Assembly (NCBI RefSeq): GCF_004765795.1
Contig: NZ_SBIV01000002.1
Location: 186,001-250,000 of the forward strand
Reading direction: 5' to 3'
From: Halorussus marinus
GTDB lineage: Archaea; Halobacteriota; Halobacteria; Halobacteriales; Haladaptataceae
Length of the DNA: 64,000 nt
Positions 25,986 to 34,300 of this stretch are shown in pieces. Below the pieces are notes generated by a model. The model ran no database searches, was not told where the DNA came from, and saw only the letters and a program-made list of their open reading frames with translations. Every line of letters starts with the position of its first letter. Position 1 is the first letter of the stretch. Both the position numbers and the translations under genes were made by a program.

Positions 25986-26031
25986 TACTCCGGGATTAGT
26001 CCAAGCCGACTTGAATCGCTCGGAGTCGACC

Positions 26032-27234
26032 CTACTCGACCGGGATGACGTTCGATTCGAGGTCTCGCGGGAAGTAGGTCAGCCACTCGACGCCGTCCTC
26101 GGTGACCGCGATGGTGTCCGAGTGGCGATAGCCGTACTCGTCGGTGTAGATTCCGGGCTCGATGGTGTAGACGTGTCCGGGCTCCATCTCGGCGTCGGCC
26201 GGGTCGCGCTCCTCGCGTCGCTCGCAGTGGTCGGACCATCCGCGGTCGATGTACGGCGGCTCGTGGGCGCCGAGCCCGATGTTGTGGCCGACGTGGTGCT
26301 GTGCGAGATCGGTCACGCCCTGTTCGTCGAAGTACGACCACACCTGCTCGTCGACGTGCGACAGCGGGACGCCCGGGCCGAGCGCCTCGATGGCGATCGT
26401 CTGGGCCTCCAGCATCAGCTCGAAGTAGTGGGCCTGCTCGTCGGAGGGTTCGCCGAGGAACATCGTGCGTTCGAGCTCCGAGTGGTAGCCGTCGACGTTC
26501 GCGCTCGCGCCGGTCACGAGCACGTCGCCTTCCCGGAGCCGGCGGTTCGCGGTGTGGCCGTGGGGCAGGGCGGTCTGCTCGCCGGTGATGTAGCCCGCCA
26601 TCGCGGGACCGTCTCCTCGCGTGCGCGGGACGTACTCGTCGCCCAGCGCGTCGAGCATCGCCCGCGAGGCCTCCATCGACGCTCGCTGGCTCACCGTCGC
26701 GGGGTGCTCGCCGACCTCGGTGTAGTCGGCGAGATAGCGGTGAGCGAGGTTGCCCCACCGCGCGGACTCGCGGATGAGGTCTACTTCGACGTCGGACTTG
26801 GCCCACCGCATCCGGTCGACCCAGCTCTGGGACTCGACGTCGACGTACTCCGAGAGCGCCGGCCCCTCGTAGCCCATCGCGCCCGGGGCGCCGTCGGCGT
26901 CGGCCGCGACCGACGACGCGTCGAGACCCGCGAGCATCTCGGCGGCCACCTCGATCGGTTCGCCGCCGGGGTAGTCGAAGTAGTTGTGGACCGCGTCGAT
27001 GAACGGGTTGGTCTCGACCCGCTCGACTTCGAGCCGGGGGACCGTGACCTCGGCTCGGTCGTCGGTCACCGCGAGGACCACGGGCCGTTCGGTCTGGATG
27101 TGGTCGAACCCGGTCAGATACTCGATGCTGGTCGCGCCGAACCAGACGCCGGCGTCGGCGCCGGCGTCGGCGATTCGCTTTCGGACGGCGTCGAGGCGGT
27201 CCGCGAACTCGGACTCGGGAACGCGTGTCGGCAT
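26032..27234 (-). CDS. M24 (creatinase/Xaa-Pro dipeptidase fold) family protein with altered metal site
   Basis: The 400-residue protein has an N-terminal creatinase-like domain (about 5-160) and a C-terminal pita-bread domain. The His motif HHVGHNIGLGAHEPPYID and the Glu motif YTIEPGIY are kept. By comparison with E. coli PepP, however, the two metal Asp positions read Gly and Glu (in VTGASANVDGYHSELERT) and the last Glu reads Ser (YRHSDTIAVT). Known peptidases need these. It may be a non-peptidase M24 hydrolase or lyase, or a variant metal enzyme. Start ATG 27234; the TAAATATT element at 27262-27269 upstream is the likely promoter. Confidence 0.8.
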   Translation of the reverse strand: MPTRVPESEFADRLDAVRKRIADAGADAGVWFGATSIEYLTGFDHIQTERPVVLAVTDDRAEVTVPRLEVERVETNPFIDAVHNYFDYPGGEPIEVAAEMLAGLDASSVAADADGAPGAMGYEGPALSEYVDVESQSWVDRMRWAKSDVEVDLIRESARWGNLAHRYLADYTEVGEHPATVSQRASMEASRAMLDALGDEYVPRTRGDGPAMAGYITGEQTALPHGHTANRRLREGDVLVTGASANVDGYHSELERTMFLGEPSDEQAHYFELMLEAQTIAIEALGPGVPLSHVDEQVWSYFDEQGVTDLAQHHVGHNIGLGAHEPPYIDRGWSDHCERREERDPADAEMEPGHVYTIEPGIYTDEYGYRHSDTIAVTEDGVEWLTYFPRDLESNVIPVE

Positions 27235-27296
27235 AGGCCGAACCACGCAACCCCCGCGGTTAAATATTGACGTGGAGGCAACCCCGCGGGACCCGG

Positions 27297-27629
27297 TCAC
27301 GAGAGTCGCAGGCCCGCCCGGAGCGCCACCGCGTAGGCGGCGATCCCGATCCGGAAGAACAGGCCGAACACGACGACGAACAGGACCGACAGACCGACCG
27401 CAGTCGCGGCGACGTCGAGCGCTGACGGGGCGGCGCGGGCGGCTTCGATCGCGACGATCGCCAGCGACAGCAGGGCCGCGACCCCGCCCGCGACGTACGC
27501 ACCGACCGAGAGCCCGACGCCGACCCGGGCCTCAACGAGGTCGGCCGTCGTGCCGAGGTCGCGTGCGACACCGCCGTAGAACCCCACCAGCGCCACGACC
27601 ACCGCCGCGTCCGCGAGTTGCGCCGACAT
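27297..27629 (-). CDS. Small integral membrane protein, unknown
   Basis: The 110-residue protein has about three or four membrane helices (approximately 6-20, 34-60, 70-105). No functional motif is visible. ATG 27629 is preferred to the adjacent GTG 27632. It is divergent from the peroxiredoxin-like gene at 27722, with TATA-like sequences for both strands between 27650 and 27695. It is likely a conserved haloarchaeal membrane protein, but I cannot name the family. Confidence 0.65.
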   Translation of the reverse strand: MSAQLADAAVVVALVGFYGGVARDLGTTADLVEARVGVGLSVGAYVAGGVAALLSLAIVAIEAARAAPSALDVAATAVGLSVLFVVVFGLFFRIGIAAYAVALRAGLRLS

Positions 27630-27721
27630 CACGACCGGACGTTCGACCCGCCGGAGATAAAACGTCCGGAAGACGTGCGTCTGACGAATAACTTATGCCG
27701 GAACGACGCGAAACGAGACCG

Positions 27722-28255
27722 ATGGCAGACGCTCGCGGCCCGGCGGTCGGCGCGGAGGCGCCGGAGTTCACTGCACCACTCTCTACCTCTGAGGGAACGA
27801 CCCGATCGGTGTCGCTGTCGTCGCTGTGCGAGGACCGCGCGGTCCTGTTGGTGTTCCAGCCCACCGACTTCGGACTCGAACCGTTCGCCGAAGAGTCGGC
27901 GGTCGGCGAGTACGGCTGGTTCACCGTCGACGATCGGGTCCGGGTCGTCGGCGTCAACCGGGCGCGACCCCGGACCAACCGGAAGTTCGCCGCGCACCTC
28001 GACGTCCCGTACCCGTTTTGCTCGGATCGGAACCTCTCGATCGCGAGGGCGTACGGCGTGACCTACCGGGCGTTCGGGGTTGCCCCGCGGGCGCGCCCGG
28101 CCTGCTTTTTCGTGGATTCGGACGGCGTGGTCCGCCACCGGTGGGTTGCCGATCGGGCCCGACGGAGTCACGCCCGGGCCCAGATCCGGGACCTCTACGA
28201 GTCGGTCCTCGAGGTGCTCGGCCGCCCGACCACCGAGACCTTCGGACTCGCGTGA
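27722..28255 (+). CDS. Peroxiredoxin-fold protein lacking catalytic cysteines
   Basis: The 177-residue protein aligns from end to end with the peroxiredoxin at 52437. Where that one reads DFSPDCIEEWCAF, this one reads DFGLEPFAEESAV, so peroxidatic Cys has become Pro and resolving Cys has become Ser. Two other Cys (in FCSDRNLSIARAYGVTY and PACFFVD) are shared. It therefore cannot run the usual peroxide cycle and may be a regulatory or binding protein. Start ATG 27722 is preferred over ATG 27695 because it matches the start of the paralogue and lies about 30 bp after an AATAACTT element (27687-27694). Confidence 0.8.
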   Translation: MADARGPAVGAEAPEFTAPLSTSEGTTRSVSLSSLCEDRAVLLVFQPTDFGLEPFAEESAVGEYGWFTVDDRVRVVGVNRARPRTNRKFAAHLDVPYPFCSDRNLSIARAYGVTYRAFGVAPRARPACFFVDSDGVVRHRWVADRARRSHARAQIRDLYESVLEVLGRPTTETFGLA

Positions 28256-28307
28256 TCGCGGGACCCACACCTATTTGTATCGGGAATCGGAAGCTTCGCC
28301 GAGTAGC

Positions 28308-29897
28308 ATGCGCTGGTCGACCCCATCGCCGGCCGGAAACGCGACTCTCGGCGGCCTCGGGGTCGCTGGCGTCGGATTTCTGCTGACTCGGTTCACGGTG
28401 ACGCTGGCGATCTACGACGAGCCGCGGGCGTTCTATCTCTCGGGGCTGGTGCCGCTGGTCCTCGGACTCTCGCTGACGGCGTTCGGCGTCGCGCTCGTGG
28501 TCGGACCGTTCGACCGCGCGTTCGTCCGCACCACCACCGCCTGGTGTCTGGTCGGCGCCGGCGCGATGCTCCTGCTCGTGATGTTGACGGTGCTTGGCTC
28601 GAACCCGGACGGCGTCGACGGGATGGCGCCGGTGCTGTCGGAGACGTACCTCTCGAACTTCCTCATCGGCGGGAGCGTCGGCGGGACGCTGACCGGCGTC
28701 TACGCCGCCCGGGCCGAGCGCCGGCGGCGCCAGCTCCGATCGCAGGCCAACCGGCTGGTCACCCTCAACCGGATCCTCCGCCACGAGGTCCTCAACGCGG
28801 TGACCGTCATCGGCGGGTACGCCGACGCGATCGCCGACCGCGAGCGCCCCGGGGACGAACGCGAGTCGGCCGACGTCATCCGCCGGAGGTCCGACCACAT
28901 CGTGGACACGATCGAGGACGTCGAGTACCTCACCGAGACGGGCCGATCGGCCGGGAGGGGACTGGAGCCGGTCGGGCTGGCGACGTGCCTGCGGGCGAGC
29001 GTCGAGTCGGTCCGGGCGGCGTATCCGGACGCCGAGTACGCGCTGGCTGTCGATCCGGCGGAGGGAGTCGAGGTGTGGGCCAACGAGCGGCTCGACCAAC
29101 TGTTCGAGAACCTGATCGAGAACGCCGTCGCGTACGACGGCTCCGACCGGCCCCGCGTGGAAATCGACGCGACCGTCGGCGGGCGTCGCGCGACCGTCCG
29201 CATCGCGGACGACGGACCGGGACTGCCGGCCCGCCACCGCGAGATCCTCGAAGACGGCGCCATCACCGACCACGACGACCCGTCGAGCGGGTTCGGCCTC
29301 AACGCAGTCCGCCTGCTCGCCGAGCGGTTCCACGGCGACGTACACACGACCGTGACCGACGACGGGACGACCATCGAAGTGACGCTGGTCCGGGCGAGCC
29401 GGCCGGCGCCGGCGTCCCCGACCGAGAGCGTCTCGTCGTACGGCGTCTCGCCGTCGGAGCTGACGGTCGCGGTCGGCGCGTCGGTGCTCGCGGGGGGTGC
29501 GATGGGCGTGTTCAATCAGCTCACCGGCGGGTCGATCCCCGTCATCGGCGCGCTGTACGGCGTCGCGAACCCGCTCGTCGGCTGGATCACCCACGAGTTC
29601 CACAGCGTCGTGTTCGGGATGATCTACGCGGCGATGCTGGCTGTCGTCCCCGAACGGTACGGCAGGAGCCGGCGCGGCCGATTGCTCGTCGGGGCGGGCT
29701 GGGGCGCGTTCCTCTGGGCGTTCGCGGCCGGCGTCGTCATGCCGACGTGGCTGCGGCTGGTCGGGATCTCGGCGCCGCTGCCGAACTTGGCGTGGCCGTC
29801 GCTCGCGAGCCACCTCGTCTGGGGGCTCGGCCTCGGCCTCCTGTACAGTCTGGGAACCGAGTGGTTCGGATCTGATACGCGTCCCTGGCCGCGATAG
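28308..29897 (+). CDS. Membrane sensor histidine kinase with extra C-terminal membrane domain
   Basis: The 529-residue protein has four N-terminal helices (about 10-125), a HisKA-like helix pair with the phospho-acceptor His in RILRHEVLNAV (about 159), and a HATPase domain with N box NLIENAV (about 269), DDGPGLP (about 302) and SGFGLNAVRLLAERFHGD. It continues with about 140 residues of membrane helices (about 384-525) containing FNQLTGGSIPVIGALYG and GWITHEFHSVVFGMIYAA. No response regulator is adjacent. Start ATG 28308 follows a CTATTTGTAT promoter-like element (28271-28280). The C-terminal domain is unusual for the class. Confidence 0.85.
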   Translation: MRWSTPSPAGNATLGGLGVAGVGFLLTRFTVTLAIYDEPRAFYLSGLVPLVLGLSLTAFGVALVVGPFDRAFVRTTTAWCLVGAGAMLLLVMLTVLGSNPDGVDGMAPVLSETYLSNFLIGGSVGGTLTGVYAARAERRRRQLRSQANRLVTLNRILRHEVLNAVTVIGGYADAIADRERPGDERESADVIRRRSDHIVDTIEDVEYLTETGRSAGRGLEPVGLATCLRASVESVRAAYPDAEYALAVDPAEGVEVWANERLDQLFENLIENAVAYDGSDRPRVEIDATVGGRRATVRIADDGPGLPARHREILEDGAITDHDDPSSGFGLNAVRLLAERFHGDVHTTVTDDGTTIEVTLVRASRPAPASPTESVSSYGVSPSELTVAVGASVLAGGAMGVFNQLTGGSIPVIGALYGVANPLVGWITHEFHSVVFGMIYAAMLAVVPERYGRSRRGRLLVGAGWGAFLWAFAAGVVMPTWLRLVGISAPLPNLAWPSLASHLVWGLGLGLLYSLGTEWFGSDTRPWPR

Positions 29898-29949
29898 TCT
29901 GATTTCAGCTACGCTAGAAATAAGTGATCGGCGGGCGTGAACGCACTGG

Positions 29950-31395
29950 ATGCGATCCGGAACGACCCGTCGGGGGTTCCTGGGGACGGCGGCGGCCTCG
30001 CTGCTCGCGGTCGGCACCGCGAGCGCCCGAGATCGAACGCCGAGAGCCGACCATCGGGCGCGCAGTCGCGCCGGGCGCCGGGGCGTGTCGAGGCGGGGCG
30101 GCCCCGACGCCGACGGCTTCGACCCGGCGGTCCACGGCTTCGGCTTCCGGAACTGGTCGACGAGCGATCCCGCGTATCCCGAGCACGATCACGACGCCGT
30201 CGACGAAGAGCAGATTCGGCGGGTGCTCGGCCGGCGGTGGCCCGAGTCGGTCCGCGCCGACGCGGGCGTAAACGTCCGGGACCTGCCGGGCGCGCTCCTC
30301 GACGCGATCGCCAAACAGCTCTACGTCTCGGTGAACCAGCAGTCCGCGACCGACGGCCACTGCTACGGGATGGTGTTCGCCGCCCAGCAGTACTACGAGC
30401 ACCCCGACACGCTCCGCGCGGGTCGGTCGGTGGCGAGCGACCTCGCCCATCCCGAAGCGCCCGCCGGCGACGACGGCCGGCCGGCGAGCCGGGAGATCGA
30501 CCTCTATCAGCTCACCCAGTTTCTGAACGTCCACGCGTGGCTCGGCCGGCGGGCGATGGCCGCGCCGGAGCTGATCGACTACCGGCGCCAGCTCGATCGG
30601 GTCACGTCGGTCGTCGACGAGTTCGACACCGCGAGCGTCACGCTGTTCGATCGCGACCACCGTCGCGCCCACCAGGTGCTGGTGTACGACTACCGCCGGG
30701 ACTCGGACCGAACTCGGCTGTTCGTCTACGATCCGAACTACCCCGCCCGGCGGTACGAACGGGTCGACGAACCGCCCGCGATCGACGTCGCCACCGCCGG
30801 GGATCGACCCACCGTCCGGCGGTACGACGGCGAGTACGGCGAGTTCGTGTTCAACCGACGGGACCGTCTCGTCGCCGCCCAGACCGCGCCCGGGCCGGGA
30901 TCACTGCTGGCGGCGAACCCCGATCGACTTCGGGAGGCGGCGTTCCGACTCGCGCTGTTCGTCGTGGACTCGCCGGGGGTGTCGCTGACCGTGGTCGGAC
31001 CGAACGATCGGCCGCTCGGACGCGACACCGCGACGTACATGGACCGGGGGCGAAGCGCCTACGCCCGGATGCGGTACCGCTACGGCTTCGCGCCCGGCAC
31101 GTATCGGATCCGGATCGCGGGCCGGCGCGCGACCGAGTACACGCTGGAAGCGCTGGTAGCAGACGACGCGCCCCGCCTCGACGCGACGACCTCGGCGTCC
31201 ATCGCCCCGGGCGAGGTCCACCGCTACACCGCGACCGCGCCCGACGACGGAACCGGGTCGCTCGAACGCGTCTCGGCCGGGCGGTCCCCGTGGCTGGCGG
31301 CGCTCGGCGGCGCGGGCCTCGGAGCGGGCGTCGCCGGCGGGTACGCGTACCTCCGGTGTCGGGACGGAGCGTCCGACCGGGGCGACTCGGAGTGA
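29950..31395 (+). CDS. Tat-exported protein with papain/C39-like cysteine peptidase fold
   Basis: The 481-residue protein has a Tat signal (TTRRGFLGTAAASLL, residues 5-19). A candidate catalytic triad is visible: Cys138 in DGHCYGMVFAAQQYY, His241 in AHQVLVYDY and Asp261 or Asn263 in FVYDPNYP, in the order and spacing expected for papain-like or C39-type enzymes. A beta-rich domain follows (about 330-440), and a single C-terminal helix (about 447-465) with a short basic and acidic tail should anchor it in the membrane. The substrate is unknown. ATG 29950 lies about 30 bp after an AAATAAG element (29917-29923). Confidence 0.7.
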   Translation: MRSGTTRRGFLGTAAASLLAVGTASARDRTPRADHRARSRAGRRGVSRRGGPDADGFDPAVHGFGFRNWSTSDPAYPEHDHDAVDEEQIRRVLGRRWPESVRADAGVNVRDLPGALLDAIAKQLYVSVNQQSATDGHCYGMVFAAQQYYEHPDTLRAGRSVASDLAHPEAPAGDDGRPASREIDLYQLTQFLNVHAWLGRRAMAAPELIDYRRQLDRVTSVVDEFDTASVTLFDRDHRRAHQVLVYDYRRDSDRTRLFVYDPNYPARRYERVDEPPAIDVATAGDRPTVRRYDGEYGEFVFNRRDRLVAAQTAPGPGSLLAANPDRLREAAFRLALFVVDSPGVSLTVVGPNDRPLGRDTATYMDRGRSAYARMRYRYGFAPGTYRIRIAGRRATEYTLEALVADDAPRLDATTSASIAPGEVHRYTATAPDDGTGSLERVSAGRSPWLAALGGAGLGAGVAGGYAYLRCRDGASDRGDSE

Positions 31396-31858
31396 GTCGA
31401 GGCGAGGACGCCTAAAGGGCCAAGAGTCGAGACGAGAAAGTCGCGCGAACGATGTCGACTGTGTTCTTTAATGTGGTAGCGGGCACGAGCGTGGTTGCTG
31501 GGACCGTCGAGAAAATTGAAGGGATCAGACAAGAACGAAGTAGCGGGCGTTCCCACAGACAATGTCGTCATCGGTCAGCGTGCTGGGTTGAACATAGTGA
31601 CGATCGCATCTTGGAACGCACCACGAAAGACGGATGCTTGAAGCTGACAGTGATAGCATCACCATGTGACGACGTGAGATTAGTCGTACTTGGACGAGTA
31701 TATTACCATAGATTACCAGCTCTGGCCCGGGATAAATTCACAGATTCAGCAAAATAGTCGAATGAATAGCATGTAGAGTAATCGGAATAATTAGGCTGTT
31801 ATCGGTATTCCCCTATATAAACAAGAAAGTGTTCGGTATTATATTGCGGCTACCGAGT
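31396..31858. other. AT-richer intergenic region, no convincing gene
   Basis: The 463 bp between the peptidase-like gene and the pilin gene become progressively AT-richer to the right. A 101-codon frame (31452-31757, +) exists, but its codon use and composition are unlike the neighbours and it has no promoter-like element or homology I recognise. The motif GTAGCGGGC occurs twice (31483 and 31542). This may be decayed mobile or foreign DNA, or a long untranslated region of the pilin gene. Confidence 0.5.
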
Positions 31859-32212
31859 CTAGCTATCGAATGTGTAGACGGTCGCGTCGTTTACGTCATC
31901 ACCGTAGGCAACAACTGAATTGGCGCTGGTATCACAATCTAAGACCTCTCCAACACTTTCAACACCGCTCGACTCATCTTCATTCGAGCACCGGATACCT
32001 TGGGTATTGGGTCCTAGTGAGTTGAGAGTGACTGCGTTATCATTCGCAGCCTCCGAAACTCCTGCAGATGCATTTTGTTGAACTTGTTCGCCGAGCCCGA
32101 GTACGAAGGTGCCGATGACGGCGGCCAGAATCACCGTGATGGCGACCATCAGGATGACCCCGATCACCGGGCTCACCGCCTCGTCGTCCGTGAGTAGTGT
32201 TTTGAAGTTCAT
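31859..32212 (-). CDS. pilA: Type IV adhesion pilin (PilA family)
   Basis: The 117-residue protein has the class III signal peptide and the conserved H-domain of haloarchaeal adhesion pilins: DDEA before [20 protein letters not shown], cleaved before Val13, with a helix to about residue 41. The short outer domain (about 75 residues) has two Cys (GIRCSN, VLDCDT) that could form a disulfide. Such pilins mediate surface attachment and biofilm formation. The gene is isolated from any pilB/pilC pair. Its GC content is clearly lower than neighbouring genes. Promoter: TATAAAA-like sequence at about 32265-32271, leaving a leader of about 27 nt. Confidence 0.92.
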   Translation of the reverse strand: MNFKTLLTDDEAVSPVIGVILMVAITVILAAVIGTFVLGLGEQVQQNASAGVSEAANDNAVTLNSLGPNTQGIRCSNEDESSGVESVGEVLDCDTSANSVVAYGDDVNDATVYTFDS

Positions 32213-32498
32213 GAGTTGTGTTTCTCGTTCGGCACGGTATCATCTCTGAGAAGTGGCCGCACATTTTATGCCGAACGACCGAGTACTTTGGTCCGTCGGC
32301 GGGGAGAGCCTGTCAAAGCCGCCCCACGTCCGACACTTCTCTGTGGTGATACGTGCTTAGTTCAGATTTTGGCACCAAGGGTATATAAAAACTTCTCTAT
32401 ATGAAACAGAGTTTATGTCATTTCTTCATCTGATGTGAAAATAGAGCGAAGACTTGTCCGTGATAAAAGAGTTTAAGCTAGGTTCGAGAAACAGACGT
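32213..32498. other. AT-rich divergent promoter region between pilA and the HNH-repeat gene
   Basis: The 286 bp region contains the pilA promoter on the minus strand (near 32265-32271) and a plus-strand promoter (TTTAAGC at 32470-32476). The centre (32370-32450) is AT-rich and has no ORF with haloarchaeal codon use. No repeat or integrase fragment was seen. Confidence 0.5.
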
Positions 32499-33050
32499 AT
32501 GATGAGCGAGTGCACCGCGACAGATCCCGGCGAGGAGACTCTGGAGGTCGCGCTCCGCGCGCTCGCGGCCCGGCTCGGGAAGACGCCGACTGTCGTGGAC
32601 ATGCACGAGCGGGGGGACTTCCACCCGGAGACCTACGTCGAACGGTTCGAAAGTTGGGAGGCCGCGCTCGAAGCCGCCGACCTCGATCCCGGCGAGATCG
32701 GGTCGAAGCAGTACACCGATTACGAACTCCTCGGCGAACTCCAGCGACTCGCGGAGGAGCTCGGTCGATCGCCGACGCGGTACGATCTCGACGAGCACGG
32801 AGAGTACTCGTACAAGACCTACCAGAACCGCTTCGGGTCGTGGAACGACGCGAAAACCGAAGCGATGCTCGAAACCGAGAAGATCCCGGAGGAGCGACTG
32901 CTTCACGAACTCCGCCGGCTGGCGAAGGACGTCGACGGCATCCCGCGCGTGACCGACATGGCAGAAGACGGGGCGTACGGTCACGTGACCTATTATCGCC
33001 GATTCGGGTCGTGGATGGAGGCGCTCGAAAAAGCCGATCTCCTCGAATAG
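32499..33050 (+). CDS. Protein with three homing-endonuclease-associated repeats
   Basis: The 183-residue protein is made of three repeats of about 50 residues. Each begins with a helix L-x-x-LxxLA-x-x-x-G, then P-x-x-x-D-M/L and ends in TY-x-x-R-F-x-SW-x-x-A (for example ESWEAALEAAD, GSWNDAKTEA, GSWMEALEKAD). These resemble the DNA-binding HNH-associated repeat (PF18780 by memory). No nuclease domain is present, so a DNA-binding regulator is likely. ATG 32499 or the adjacent ATG 32502 is the start, about 27 bp after TTTAAGC. It faces tRNA-Tyr and is divergent from pilA, which it might regulate. Confidence 0.82.
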   Translation: MMSECTATDPGEETLEVALRALAARLGKTPTVVDMHERGDFHPETYVERFESWEAALEAADLDPGEIGSKQYTDYELLGELQRLAEELGRSPTRYDLDEHGEYSYKTYQNRFGSWNDAKTEAMLETEKIPEERLLHELRRLAKDVDGIPRVTDMAEDGAYGHVTYYRRFGSWMEALEKADLLE

Positions 33051-33292
33051 AACGCCGGTCGCTCCCCCTCCACTTCGTCGGGGGCCGTCTCAGGATCGAG
33101 AGAGGTGTTATACCTGTTCCAGCGGGACGCAGAGCCGTCAGTCGCAAAATGCGTAGTTGGTCCACCGCTCGGGCAACATCCAAAGACACGACGGCGCGGA
33201 CCCGATTTGGACACCCATCGAACTATCTCGGGTCCTGCGGGGATCGAACGAGGGCGGCTACTCGACCAACAATGAAACGACCGGGGGAGAAG

Positions 33293-33366
33293 TCCGCCCT
33301 CCCCGATTTGAACGGGGGACAAGTCGATCTACAGTCGACTGCTCTACCAGTCTGAGCTAAGGGCGG
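33293..33366 (-). tRNA. tRNA-Tyr (anticodon GTA)
   Basis: The acceptor CCGCCCT pairs with AGGGCGG, with A as discriminator. The D arm TAGCTCAG...GGTAGAG, anticodon arm GTCGA-CTGTAGA-TCGAC with GTA at 34-36, and T arm CCCCG-TTCAAAT-CGGGG are all complete. There is no intron and no encoded CCA. The length is 74 nt. Confidence 0.96.
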
Positions 33367-33633
33367 GCGTGTTTCACCGTAGGTCGTCTGTCGGACTTAA
33401 GGGTTATTATTCGACGACGGCGTGCCGTCGGCTACCGACCGGACGCCGCCTCGCGAACCGGGGTCGATCGGCGCACGGGACGGCGACCGAGACGAGAGAG
33501 CCGACCGTGAAGCGCTCGGAGTCGCGTTTACAGACACTTTCGAGTGTTAACGCGGGATCGAATCGGGACGGCAGTGTCAGACGCTCGGTAAGATTGAAGT
33601 GGTGGGGGCGACGACATCGTGACGAACAGTTAC

Positions 33634-34176
33634 ATGAGCAAGATAACGTTCCGCGCGGACGAGGACCTGATCGAGCGCATCGAGGCCCTCGACGAGTCGA
33701 AGAGCGAGGTCATGCGCGAGGCGCTCCGGGCGTATCTCGACGCCGAGAGCGAGGCGTCCGGCGGGGCCGAGGAGAGTCTCGACGGCCTCCTCGCCGAGCG
33801 CGTCGACGAGCTCGTCGCCACGCGCCTCGACGCTCGAGAGCCTGAGGCCCGCTCGTCCGTGAGACCGCAGGGCGGTCGGGACGTGAACGTCAACGTCACG
33901 CTCGAATCCGACGGCGCGGTCCGGGAGCGAGCGGCCGACGAGTCGGCCCGGGACGGGGACACCACGGACGACCGCGACCGACAGAGCGAGCGGGACTGCG
34001 AGTGTGGCCAGTGCGGGGAGTCGCTGTCGGACGATCACGTCTACTGTCCGAACTGCGGGGAGAAGGCCTCGCGACGCGCCTTCTGCGAGTGCGGCGACGA
34101 GGTTCGGTCGGACTGGGCGTTCTGTCCGGGCTGTGGCCGGCGCACGCCCGCGGCCGACGTCCTCGACAGAACGTAA
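33634..34176 (+). CDS. cdrL: CdrL: ribbon-helix-helix regulator with zinc ribbons
   Basis: The 180-residue protein starts with an RHH DNA-binding domain (SKITFRADEDLIERIEAL, residues 2-19, then two helices to about 45), has an acidic linker, and ends in a double zinc ribbon with CECGQCG, CPNCGEK, CECGDE and CPGCGRR. This is the long cell-division regulator that, in Halobacterium, binds upstream of the cdrS-ftsZ2 operon, as encoded just downstream here. ATG 33634 is preferred; in-frame GTG 33619 would add five residues. A GTAAGAT half-site at 33588-33594 precedes it and may allow autoregulation. Confidence 0.88.
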   Translation: MSKITFRADEDLIERIEALDESKSEVMREALRAYLDAESEASGGAEESLDGLLAERVDELVATRLDAREPEARSSVRPQGGRDVNVNVTLESDGAVRERAADESARDGDTTDDRDRQSERDCECGQCGESLSDDHVYCPNCGEKASRRAFCECGDEVRSDWAFCPGCGRRTPAADVLDRT

Positions 34177-34189
34177 GACGCCGTTTTAC
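34173..34189. promoter_or_regulatory. Imperfect GTAAGAC/GTTTTAC operator at the end of cdrL
   Basis: GTAAGAC (34173-34179) and GTTTTAC (34183-34189) are inverted around three bases, with one mismatch from a perfect repeat. The first arm contains the cdrL stop codon. It is the same half-site as the perfect operator at 34236-34253 and lies just upstream of the cdrS TATA box (34203-34211). Confidence 0.6.
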
Positions 34190-34202
34190 TACTCGCCGTT
34201 AA

Positions 34203-34211
34203 TTATTTAAG
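34203..34211 (+). promoter_or_regulatory. TATA box of cdrS-ftsZ2
   Basis: TTATTTAAG lies in an AT-rich stretch (34187-34211). A transcription start about 26 bp downstream (near 34233) would leave a 5' leader of about 125 nt before cdrS, unusually long for this window. Confidence 0.6.
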
Positions 34212-34235
34212 TTCTGACTATGTGGGTTAGCCCAC

Positions 34236-34253
34236 GTAAGACGGTTGTCTTAC
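34236..34253. promoter_or_regulatory. Perfect GTAAGAC-N4-GTCTTAC operator at the cdrS transcription start
   Basis: A perfect inverted repeat of seven bases with a four-base spacer lies at or just after the expected transcription start. Ribbon-helix-helix proteins usually bind such short palindromes. The position would block initiation or escape, so repression by CdrL or CdrS is the simplest reading. Confidence 0.75.
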
Positions 34254-34300
34254 ACGGCGCCCGAGAGTCGGCGTACGGCCGCGCTCCGGGCGGATGCGGC

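Noticed and set aside
25986-26031. B12 riboswitch before the cobalamin operon
   Set aside because: The gap before the HAD gene is only 46 bp, with a TATA-like element giving a leaderless start; there is no room or B12-box sequence.
31452-31757. Plus-strand frame of 101 codons in the AT-rich gap
   Set aside because: Composition (many Cys, His, basic residues) and codon use do not fit the neighbours, there is no promoter-like element, and the opposite strand is also open over part of it.
33293-33366. tRNA-Tyr as an attachment site for a left-hand integrated element
   Set aside because: No copy of the tRNA 3' end was seen in 31400-33290, and no integrase gene is present.
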